DNA of 39,339 bases from Solirubrobacterales bacterium (GTDB lineage: Bacteria > Actinomycetota > Thermoleophilia > Solirubrobacterales > Solirubrobacteraceae): assembly GCA_025964115.1 (NCBI GenBank), contig JAOPZM010000091.1, positions 1 to 39,339 of the forward strand, written 5' to 3'. The notes below the pieces were generated by a model that worked only from the letters and a program-made list of their open reading frames with translations, had not been told where the DNA came from and ran no database searches. A program made the translations under genes and the position numbers. This document shows positions 15,772 through 22,991 of the stretch, one piece after another (position 1 is the first letter of the stretch; each line of letters begins with the position of its first letter).

Positions 15772-17493
15772 TCAAATCCACTCCACGGGCCGCGAGGGCG
15801 CGATGATCGTGCCGGCCCGCGTGTCAACGAGTCCTCGCGCGTTGAAGCGTGCGCCGGGCAGGCTGTCTGAGCCGATGTACAGCAGCGTCGAGATCGGATC
15901 GGCCAGGTCGTGCCCGAGCTCGGAGAAGAACCGGCCCGTCTCGTCCCAGAAGTCCAGGACCTGAGCGAAGGGGGCGGCCGTGAGCACCCCGCCTACGGGC
16001 AGCGTCAGCATGTGGAGCTCGCCGTCGCGCTGGTAAGCGATCCCACCCCCCGGTGCCATGACTGCATCTACGCAGCGGCCGATCGCGTCCGAGTCGCTCC
16101 CAATCGCCACCAGCAGTCGTCGTGGCGTCAACGTCGACGCGATGCCCTCAAGACGATCCGGGAGGCCGTGGATTGCGGCGCGGGTGAACGATTCCGTACC
16201 CGGGTCGATGGCGACGCACACAATCGGCTTGCCCGTGGCTGATCCCCGGCCGGGACGCACCATCGCTGAGGACTCCAACGATATGACCGGATCGTCTGGA
16301 GCGGCGCGAAACGTGGACGGTGACGGGCCACTCCGCCGCTCGCTCCAGCGCGGCGCGCCCAACGCCGCCCAATCGACGTCCGGGACGTCAATCAGTAGCT
16401 GGCCGTCGCGGGCAACCTCCTTGCCAAGGCTGAACACCCGCTCTGGAAACGGGTGCTCGGCATCCTCGAGCACGTTCATGCTTGCCAGCCGACCTGGCGC
16501 GACGACACCTAGGTGAGCGTCCAGCGAAAGGTAGGTGGCGGGTCGTCGAGTGGCGCAGGCGTACGCCTCCTCGGGTGACATGCCGGCGCCGAGAGCGGCG
16601 GCAATGGCTGCATCGATGGTTCCGTGACGGGCGATCCACGGCGGCAGGCTCCAATCGGTGGTGAACGCTGTCCGCTCGAAGGAAACGCCTGCGTCGATCA
16701 CCTCGGCAACGATCGCGGGGGTGTCACGGAGGAGGTCGGTGTACCGGATGAACGCCCAGAGGCCGCACCGAAGCCGCTCGATCAACTCATCGCCTCGCTG
16801 TGACTCGTGGTCGGCCGTGATTCCGGCCGCCGCTGCTACTCCGAGAGTCCGCCCCGATGCGCCGGGGCTATGCCCCTCCACACGGAGGCCCTTCGACCGG
16901 GCCGCCGCGATCAGGTCGGCTATCTCGGACGGGACCTCATCCAGCACCGGTCGCGTCATCAACTCGCCGATCTGTACGACGTCGGGTCGCTCGATCAGCT
17001 CCGAGATCGCCTCCAACGGAACTGTACGGGGCCCCTCGAGACGGAGTGACCAGCGGAGAACAAGCGGCAGCCGCTCGGAGATGTCAAGCATCGGCGGGTA
17101 CTGCCGAGGCGACAGGAATCCATAGACGAACGAGTCGTCGGAGACGATGCAGGTGGTGCCGTGTACCAAGGCCTGTCCGCAGTAGCTGCCCGTCGAGAGC
17201 GGCCCAAGCGTGTGACAGTGCGGCTCGACGTAGCCCGGCACGAGTGTCCTGCCACGAAGATCGACTGTGGCCTCTCCGGGCGCGGCAAGGTCCTGGGCGA
17301 CTGCCGCAATCCGCGCGCCGACGATTGCGACGTCCCGGGCGGCGAACTCGCCGGACGCGAGCAGCACCCGTGCACCCTGAAGGAGGAGGTCGGGCGGCCT
17401 ATGGCCCCAGGCCGTTCTGGTCCGCTCGGCGACTTCGTGCCCCGTCTCACGCAGCGGGCTGTTGGCGAATTCGGGCTTAGTGGACGGCATCAT
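15772..17493 (-). CDS. Adenine-deaminase-like amidohydrolase
   Basis: A 573-residue two-domain protein with the layout of adenine deaminase (Ade). The N-terminal amidohydrolase barrel has the metal motif PGYVEPHCHT, then VEGHSPGASGRTLG and ITADHES, which supply further metal His residues, and FTTDW for the catalytic Asp. The C-terminal Ade domain reads GGGIAYQRDGELHMLTLPVG and RFNARGLVDTRAG. Family Ade proteins convert adenine to hypoxanthine and ammonia. Here several hallmark positions differ: the usual REGS is RYTD, and TDD is TDW. The substrate may therefore not be adenine. It is cytoplasmic. Start ATG 17493 or 17490 (adjacent ATGs); the ribosome site is weak. A strong promoter and palindromic operator lie 140-190 bases upstream. 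Confidence 0.75.
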   Translation of the reverse strand: MMPSTKPEFANSPLRETGHEVAERTRTAWGHRPPDLLLQGARVLLASGEFAARDVAIVGARIAAVAQDLAAPGEATVDLRGRTLVPGYVEPHCHTLGPLSTGSYCGQALVHGTTCIVSDDSFVYGFLSPRQYPPMLDISERLPLVLRWSLRLEGPRTVPLEAISELIERPDVVQIGELMTRPVLDEVPSEIADLIAAARSKGLRVEGHSPGASGRTLGVAAAAGITADHESQRGDELIERLRCGLWAFIRYTDLLRDTPAIVAEVIDAGVSFERTAFTTDWSLPPWIARHGTIDAAIAAALGAGMSPEEAYACATRRPATYLSLDAHLGVVAPGRLASMNVLEDAEHPFPERVFSLGKEVARDGQLLIDVPDVDWAALGAPRWSERRSGPSPSTFRAAPDDPVISLESSAMVRPGRGSATGKPIVCVAIDPGTESFTRAAIHGLPDRLEGIASTLTPRRLLVAIGSDSDAIGRCVDAVMAPGGGIAYQRDGELHMLTLPVGGVLTAAPFAQVLDFWDETGRFFSELGHDLADPISTLLYIGSDSLPGARFNARGLVDTRAGTIIAPSRPVEWI

Positions 17494-17635
17494 CTGCCAA
17501 GCGTCTGGTGGCGGAGGCCCCTGCTGTCCGGAAAGCTGCGAAGCGCCGACAACTCGTGCTCGCTTGGCGCCGCCGTTACGCTAGCGCGCTTCTCGTCGAG
17601 CGTGAAGGCGGTCCGCTCCTCCTCCTAGAAAAACG
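17494..17635 (-). other. Long leader of the amidohydrolase mRNA
   Basis: About 140 bases between the operator and the amidohydrolase start. It contains a very strong ribosome-site-like AGGAGGAGGAG (about 17617-17627, minus strand) followed by no ATG or GTG at a sensible distance. A short frame starting TTG at about 17638 (LVVFLGGGADRLHARREAR, then stop near 17581) runs across it. Either a small leader peptide or the first gene of the transcript has been lost. Seen directly; the interpretation is open. Confidence 0.35.
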
Positions 17636-17681
17636 ACCAAGCGGTTGGTAGGTGTATACAGACAACCGCGCCCGCTGTCAA
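17636..17681 (-). promoter_or_regulatory. Near-consensus promoter with palindromic TetR-type operator
   Basis: On the minus strand TTGACA (17676-17681) and TATACA (17653-17658) are separated by exactly 17 bases. The predicted start, near 17646, falls inside the palindrome ACCAAGCGGTTGGT (17636-17649, arms ACCAA/TTGGT). The arrangement is that of a strong promoter blocked by a dimeric repressor; ACCAA-type palindromes are common TetR sites. It points toward the amidohydrolase and MBL-rhodanese genes. No TetR gene is adjacent, so the regulator is unknown. Confidence 0.65.
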
Positions 17682-17805
17682 CCTGCGGCACAAAAGTCGG
17701 CTGGAGCAGCGCCCGTAAGGCCACAGGAGCTGGTCTGGCCGTGCCCCACGGCCGCTGGGTCGGACGCTGTAGGCTCTCGCCCACGCATATCCAAGAGGAG
17801 GGATC
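17682..17805. other. Spacer upstream of TrpB2
   Basis: This 124-base stretch should contain the plus-strand promoter of the TrpB2 gene; I see no clear consensus. The ribosome site AGAGGAGGG is at about 17793-17801. Confidence 0.4.
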
Positions 17806-19170
17806 ATGGCCGAGCAGCCGGTGAAGTTCCTGCTGAGCGAGCGCGATATTCCCACGCATTGGGTGAACCTGCTGCCGGAGCTCCCCGGCGAGCCGTTGCC
17901 GCCGCTGAACCCGCAGACGCTCGAACCGGCCGGGCCGCCCGACCTCACGCCGATCTTCCCGATGGGACTGATCGAACAGGAGGTCTCGCCCGAGCCGCTC
18001 GTGCCGATCCCCGACGAGGTGCGCGACGCCTACCGGCTGTGGCGGCCCACGCCGCTCTACCGCGCGCGGCGCCTGGAGCGCGAGCTCGACACGCCCGCGC
18101 ACATCTACTACAAGTACGAGGGCGTCTCGCCCGCCGGCTCGCACAAGCCGAACACCGCCGTGCCGCAGGCCTACGAGAACATGCGCGCCGGCATCACGCG
18201 GCTGACGACCGAGACGGGAGCCGGGCAGTGGGGCTCGGCGCTGGCCTTCGCCTGCACGCTCTTCGGGATGGAGTGCGAGGTCTTCATGGTCGGCTCCTCC
18301 TATGACCAGAAGCCCTACCGGCGCTCGATGATGCAGACCTGGGGCGCGACTGTTCACCGCTCGCCCAGCACGCTGACCGAGTCGGGGCGCGCGCAGCAGG
18401 ACCACCCGACCGGGTCGCTGGGGATCGCGATATCCGAGGCGGTCGAGGTGGCCGCCTCGCGCGAGGACACCAACTACGCGCTCGGCTCGGTGCTCAACCA
18501 CGTGCTGCTGCACCAGACGGTGATCGGCCAGGAGGCCGCGGCCCAGATGGAGATGGCCGGCGAGCAGCCGGACGTCGTGATCGGCTGCGTGGGAGGCGGC
18601 TCGAACTTCGCCGGGCTCGCTTTCCCCTTCCTGCGGCGGGTGCTGCGCGGCGAGGCGCAGATGCGCTTCCTGGCGGCCGAGCCGTCGGCCTGCCCCACGC
18701 TCACGCGCGGCGTCTACCGCTACGACTTCGGCGACACGGCCGGCCTCACGCCGCTGATGGCGATGTTCACCCTCGGCCACGACTTCGTGCCACCGCCGGT
18801 TCACGCCGGCGGCCTGCGCTACCACGGCGACGCCCCGATGCTCTGCGGGCTGGTGCGCGCCGGTGCTGTCGAGGCGCGCGCCTACCGCCAGAACGAGACC
18901 TTCGCGGCGGCCGTGCGCTTCGCCCGCAGCGAGGGCATCATCCCGGCGCCCGAGCCGGCCCACGCGATCCGCGCGGTGATCGAGGAAGCCGAGGCGGCTC
19001 GCGAGGCGGGCCAGGAGCGCGTGATCCTCTTCGGGCTATGCGGCCACGGCCACTTCGACCTGTCGGCCTACGACGCCTACCTGGCCGGCGAGCTCGAGGA
19101 TCCCGAGTTCTCCGAGCGGGACATGGACGCAGCGCTGGCGAGGCTGCCCGAGTCGCCCGCGATCGCCTGA
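17806..19170 (+). CDS. trpB: Tryptophan synthase beta-like PLP enzyme (TrpB2 type)
   Basis: A 454-residue protein of the longer TrpB2 branch. It has the N-terminal extension typical of TrpB2 ([15 protein letters not shown]...[13 protein letters not shown]). The PLP lysine is K114 in GSHKPN, the catalytic acid E136 in [13 protein letters not shown], and the phosphate-binding loop GGGSN at 263-267. It ends [20 protein letters not shown]. TrpB2 condenses indole and serine (or O-phosphoserine) to tryptophan without forming the usual TrpA complex. No trpA or other trp gene is nearby, consistent with an indole-salvage role. Cytoplasmic. The ATG at 17806 follows AGAGGAGGG. It is convergent with the giant secreted-protein gene, with only 10 bases between stops. 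Confidence 0.93.
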   Translation: MAEQPVKFLLSERDIPTHWVNLLPELPGEPLPPLNPQTLEPAGPPDLTPIFPMGLIEQEVSPEPLVPIPDEVRDAYRLWRPTPLYRARRLERELDTPAHIYYKYEGVSPAGSHKPNTAVPQAYENMRAGITRLTTETGAGQWGSALAFACTLFGMECEVFMVGSSYDQKPYRRSMMQTWGATVHRSPSTLTESGRAQQDHPTGSLGIAISEAVEVAASREDTNYALGSVLNHVLLHQTVIGQEAAAQMEMAGEQPDVVIGCVGGGSNFAGLAFPFLRRVLRGEAQMRFLAAEPSACPTLTRGVYRYDFGDTAGLTPLMAMFTLGHDFVPPPVHAGGLRYHGDAPMLCGLVRAGAVEARAYRQNETFAAAVRFARSEGIIPAPEPAHAIRAVIEEAEAAREAGQERVILFGLCGHGHFDLSAYDAYLAGELEDPEFSERDMDAALARLPESPAIA

Positions 19171-19180
19171 GCGGCCGCCG

Positions 19181-22108
19181 CTAGACGAACCAGTTGATCT
19201 CGAGCGATTCTTCGCGGGTCTGCGTGATCGTCAGGGCCAGGCCCATCTGTTCGATCGCCGCTTCGCCGAATTTGGCTTCGAGCACGTCCGGCGTTCCGCC
19301 TTCGAAGCGTTCCGGTTTCTGTTTGCCGCCGCTCTCGACGTATTTGAGGATCTCCGAGGTCGCCATTTTCCCGGCCACGTCTTTCACGAGCACCGAGCCC
19401 ACGACCTGCACCGGAACGGTGCCACACGTGAATTCGACCAGTGGCCCGGTGTGCCCGATCGGGAAGAGATCGGTGGCGACGTGTTTCAGCGGTTTGCTTT
19501 CCCACCCGAGGACGCCTTCGAGCGTGCTCGTCACGACTTCGCCTTCGGTGAGGGCGCCGGCGGTCGTGCATTTGGTCGCCTGCGATTCGCACCCGGTGAG
19601 CGTCAGCACCACGCCACTCACGCTTTTCGGCCCGGTGAATTCGCCCGTGCCGGTCTCGCCTTTGCACGTGACGAGCGTTTTTTTGACGGTTTCGAGCTTG
19701 ATCGTCGTCAGTTCTTTGAAGGCGGTCGTGAATTTCGGTTTCGAACCCGGCCCCGACGCCCATTCGAAGCCGAATTTTTCGGCCGTGGCGGGAACCGTGC
19801 AGGAGGCGCTCGAATACGCGCCTTTGACGCCTTTGGCGAGTTTGATGCATCTTCCGACTTCCGGCGCGGCGAGCGTCGTGAACGTCTGATCTTCGCCTTC
19901 CCCCGTGCCTTTCGCGTTCGTCGCGACGATCCGGAAGTGGTAGGTGGTGCCTGCCACGAGCGGTTCCGCCGTGGCCGACACCGCCACGGGGAAGACCCCC
20001 GAGCCCGGCAGCGTCGTGCAGGGCACGCTGGAGCTGTAGGGCAGGGTGGTGCCGTATTCGAAGTGGCAGTCGGTCACGGACGAGTTGTTCGGGTTCACGG
20101 TGGCGTTCAGCTTCGCCGAGGTCTGTTTGATCGTCGAGGCCGCTCCCGTGACCGCCGTCGGCGCGGTCGGAGTCGGGCTCACGAACACCCATACCGCCCC
20201 TTTTTCGAGGTTGTCGTTGGGGCCGCCGATCAGCGCCGTGGACGCGTCGGCCGACAGCGCGACGCTGTTGCCGAAGAGGCCCTTGCCGCTCTCGCCGGTG
20301 CCCGTGAGCTTCGCGCCCTGCTGTTCCCAGATCGTCCCAGACCGTGTGAACACCCAGGCCGCGCCGATTTCGAAGTTGTCGGTGACCCCCCCGATCAGCG
20401 CCGTGTTCCCGTCGGCGGACAGCCGCACGCTGACCCCGAAATGGCCTTTGCCGGTCTCGCCGCTACCTGTGAGCTTTGAGCCCTGTTGTTCCCAGGTGAT
20501 GCCCGAGCGTGTGAACACCCACGCCGCGCCGATTTCCGTGTTATCGCCGCCGCCGGCGATCAGCGCCGTGTTGCCGTCTTCCGACAGCGCCACGTTGAAA
20601 CCGAGACGGGCTTTGCCCGTCTCGCCGCTTCCGGTGAGCTTGGCGCCCTGCGCTTCCCAGGTCGCGCCCGAGCGGATGAAGGCCCACACCGCGCCCACTT
20701 CTTCGTTGTCACCGCTGCCGCCGATCAGCGCCGTGTTCCCGTCAGCCGAGAGCGCGACGCCCACGCCGAATTCACCGGGCTGTTCGCTTGTGGTGATCTC
20801 CCCGGCTCCCGTGATCTTCGGGCCCTGCTGCGTCCAGGTCGCTTCCGTCCGGGTGAACACCCACGCCGCACCGACTTTGAAGTTGTCGCCCGGGGCACCC
20901 ACCAGCGCCGTGTTGCCGTCAGCCGCCAGCGCCACCCGGAAGCCGAGATGGCCTGCGCCTTTCTCGCCAGCGCCTGTCAGCTTCGCGCCCTGCTGCGTCC
21001 AGGTCCCTTCCGTCCGCGTGAACACCCACGCCGCACCGACTCCTTTGTTGTCGCCCCCGCCGCCGATCAGCGCCGTGTTCCCATCGGCCGACAGCGCCAC
21101 GCCGAAGCCGAAGTGGCCTTCGCCGATCTCTCCCGCGCCGGTGAGCTTGGCGCCCTGCTGCGTCCACGTGGTTCCCGAGCGCGTGAATACCCACACCGCG
21201 CCGACGCCTGTGTTGTCTTCGCTGCCGCCGATCAGCGCCGTGTTCCCGTCCGCCGACAGCGCAACGCTCCCGCCGAGATGGCCCTTTTCGATCTCTTCAG
21301 GGGTCCCGGTGAGCTTGCCGCCCTGCTGGAGGAACGGGTCGATCGACAGCGGATAGCGCGAGCCCCGGTCATCGATCCTGAGCTGCAGACCTCCGTGTCC
21401 GAGCTGCATCGTCGCGGGCAGCTGCCTGCCCGTCGCGTCGACTGCGCTCAGCTGGCCGTAGGTGAGCGCCGTGGCGCCCGAACGCGTCCGGAACAGGACC
21501 TGCCCGCCGGCCTGCCGCCCCACGAGCGTCCCCCCCATCCCGAGCGCCAGCACGAGTGCGCCGCCGCCCTGCGGGCGCGTGCGCACGTTGAAGGCCTGCT
21601 CCAAGCCATAGGGACCGTTCCGGTAGAGCTCATCGATCGATCCGCGGCCGTAGAGCACCTGGCTCCCTGTCGCCGAGGGTGCGGCCGTGCTCACGCGCTG
21701 GAGCTGCGTGCCGCGGCCGACGGAGGCGAGCGAGAGCTCGAGCGTCCCGGCGGCGACGCTCAGATGCGCCCCTGACGCGGCGAAGCTGGTCGTGATCGAG
21801 CCTCCGGCGGTCTGCAGCGAGTCGCCGTGGCGGACCGCCCAGTAGCCGCGCTCGGCGCGGCCGATGCTCGCCGAGGCCACGGGGGCGAGGCTTGCCGGCA
21901 CGTAGTTGCGGTGGCTGGCGGTCAATGAACGGGTGGGTGCCGCCCCAGCGTGCAGTGCCACGGCGATCGCGGCGACACAGGCGAGTGCCGCGGCAACAAC
22001 GACCAGGGCGGGCCTCTGCAGGCGCCGGAGATCCAGGCTGACGCCACGGGCCGATGCCGCGCCGCCATCCAGGCTCAACACTCCGCTCCGTCCACCCCTG
22101 CTCGGCAC
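19181..22108 (-). CDS. Giant secreted repeat protein: 7 propeller-like repeats, Fn3-like domain, six-Cys C-terminal module
   Basis: About 975 residues. An N-terminal hydrophobic segment (ALVVVAAALACVAAIAVALH) is a signal peptide or anchor. Residues 60-260 form a domain ending RIDDRGSRYPLSIDPFLQQG. Residues about 261-648 hold seven FG-GAP-like repeats of 54-59 residues, with the core VALSADGNTALIGG, then DN-x-x-GAAWVFTR and W-x-QQGAKLTG; this suggests a seven-bladed propeller. One Fn3-like domain (CHFEYGTT...YHFRIVATN) follows, then a 228-residue C-terminal module with six Cys ending in EINWFV. It is likely a cell-surface or secreted binding protein. The start is uncertain: GTG at 22108 (GGAAGG upstream) is preferred and GTG at 22081 is the alternative. 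The frame is open further upstream but overlaps the divergent Xre gene. Confidence 0.8.
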   Translation of the reverse strand: MPSRGGRSGVLSLDGGAASARGVSLDLRRLQRPALVVVAAALACVAAIAVALHAGAAPTRSLTASHRNYVPASLAPVASASIGRAERGYWAVRHGDSLQTAGGSITTSFAASGAHLSVAAGTLELSLASVGRGTQLQRVSTAAPSATGSQVLYGRGSIDELYRNGPYGLEQAFNVRTRPQGGGALVLALGMGGTLVGRQAGGQVLFRTRSGATALTYGQLSAVDATGRQLPATMQLGHGGLQLRIDDRGSRYPLSIDPFLQQGGKLTGTPEEIEKGHLGGSVALSADGNTALIGGSEDNTGVGAVWVFTRSGTTWTQQGAKLTGAGEIGEGHFGFGVALSADGNTALIGGGGDNKGVGAAWVFTRTEGTWTQQGAKLTGAGEKGAGHLGFRVALAADGNTALVGAPGDNFKVGAAWVFTRTEATWTQQGPKITGAGEITTSEQPGEFGVGVALSADGNTALIGGSGDNEEVGAVWAFIRSGATWEAQGAKLTGSGETGKARLGFNVALSEDGNTALIAGGGDNTEIGAAWVFTRSGITWEQQGSKLTGSGETGKGHFGVSVRLSADGNTALIGGVTDNFEIGAAWVFTRSGTIWEQQGAKLTGTGESGKGLFGNSVALSADASTALIGGPNDNLEKGAVWVFVSPTPTAPTAVTGAASTIKQTSAKLNATVNPNNSSVTDCHFEYGTTLPYSSSVPCTTLPGSGVFPVAVSATAEPLVAGTTYHFRIVATNAKGTGEGEDQTFTTLAAPEVGRCIKLAKGVKGAYSSASCTVPATAEKFGFEWASGPGSKPKFTTAFKELTTIKLETVKKTLVTCKGETGTGEFTGPKSVSGVVLTLTGCESQATKCTTAGALTEGEVVTSTLEGVLGWESKPLKHVATDLFPIGHTGPLVEFTCGTVPVQVVGSVLVKDVAGKMATSEILKYVESGGKQKPERFEGGTPDVLEAKFGEAAIEQMGLALTITQTREESLEINWFV
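20170..21325 (-). repeat. Seven tandem propeller repeats inside the secreted protein gene
   Basis: Seven near-identical coding repeats of 162-181 bases. A common core on the plus strand (GATCAGCGCCGTGTTCCCGTC and variants) recurs near 20227, 20393, 20556, 20718, 20899, 21061 and 21226. The fourth repeat counted from the N-terminus is 4-5 codons longer than the others. High DNA similarity allows copy-number change by recombination. Confidence 0.85.
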
Positions 22109-22249
22109 CCTGCACCACCCTTCCCAGTCCTTGACGATGCGCTCCCCGCCGATATGGGCCTGCCTCCAAGCTGGCCCACCGCTATCCCTTCGCGTCAAGG
22201 TAGCGGATATTGCCGTCCGAGGGAAACGCAATGATGGCTTTCGATCGGC

Positions 22250-22804
22250 ATGGAACGCCCTTCCGCAGTCATCGAGCAGCTTCGCGCCGAGCGCGGCCTG
22301 TCCCAGGGAGAGGCCTGTGCGCGCGGGGGTCTGCCGCCGGCGACCTGGAGCATGGTCGAGTCCGGCTTCACGGCGAACCCGCACCCCGCAACGAAGCTGC
22401 GGATCGCCCGCGCTCTCGGCGTGACGCCGAGCAGCATCTGGCAGATCCGACCCGGGCCGCTTCATCTCGAGGACGTCGACGACCCCCGCTGGAAGACGGC
22501 CGTGCGGGCGATGGCGCGGCGACTGGAGCGCGAAGGGTCCCTGCAGGAACGACGACGCTTCGCCAGGCACCTCGCCGCCGTCCTCGACTGGGCGGACCCG
22601 GGCGGCACCGGCGACTGGGACGCCGATGAAGGCCCGTGGGCGGAGTTCTGGCAGCTCGGGCACTCGCTGCTGTTCGACCCGGAGAAGGACCCGATCGCGA
22701 TCATCGAGGGCAAGCTCGTCGAGCGGGACCTCCAGAGCTTCACGCCCGAGACGCCCGTGCGCATGATCGCCGCCAGGCGCCGCACCGGCGACGGCGTCAG
22801 ATAG
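22250..22804 (+). CDS. Xre-family HTH protein with an unassigned C-terminal domain
   Basis: A 184-residue protein. The N-terminal Cro/C1 HTH (about 1-65) reads VIEQLRAERGLSQGEACARG, then TWSMVESGFTANPHPATKLR and IARALGVTPSSIWQI. The remaining 115 residues (RWKTAVRAMARRLEREGSLQ...EFWQLGHSLLFDPEKDPIAI) are helical and not recognised. It is probably a DNA-binding regulator with a small sensing or dimerisation domain. Start ATG 22250; the ribosome site is weak. It is divergent from the giant secreted-protein gene across a 141-bp gap and precedes the GGDEF-EAL gene in the same direction by 187 bp, so it may regulate either. Confidence 0.78.
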   Translation: MERPSAVIEQLRAERGLSQGEACARGGLPPATWSMVESGFTANPHPATKLRIARALGVTPSSIWQIRPGPLHLEDVDDPRWKTAVRAMARRLEREGSLQERRRFARHLAAVLDWADPGGTGDWDADEGPWAEFWQLGHSLLFDPEKDPIAIIEGKLVERDLQSFTPETPVRMIAARRRTGDGVR

Positions 22805-22991
22805 CCCGTCGCGATTCGTGGGCTAAAGCACGAGAGGGCCGCGGGACCGCCGCGAGGCAGGCCGTTTTGCAGGCGTAAAGGCCTGTCGGTCATTTGTCGA
22901 GATGAGGGCAGGATGCACATGAACCCATGCCTTCAGGCTCGATCAAGCCAAAGACGCACGTGCGCGCGAGTTGGGAGCACTCAGGATCGCC
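22805..22991 (+). promoter_or_regulatory. Leader region of the GGDEF-EAL gene with two hairpins
   Basis: Two short inverted repeats are seen: TAGCCC (22802-22807) / GGGCTA (22820-22825), overlapping the upstream stop, and CAGGCC (22858-22863) / GGCCTG (22880-22885). The first may be a terminator of the Xre gene. I compared the region with the c-di-GMP (GEMM) riboswitch consensus and found no convincing match. A promoter is not obvious. Confidence 0.35.

Noticed and set aside
20170-21325. CRISPR array
   Set aside because: The repeats are coding, long (162-181 bases) and continuous, without spacers of unrelated sequence.
19451-21775. Plus-strand open frames across the propeller repeats
   Set aside because: They are repetitive only because the antisense gene is repetitive; no ribosome site or known domain.
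22805-22991. c-di-GMP riboswitch before the GGDEF-EAL gene
   Set aside because: A GGCGTAAAG stretch recalls the GEMM core, but the flanking stems and the conserved GGCAAACC half are missing.
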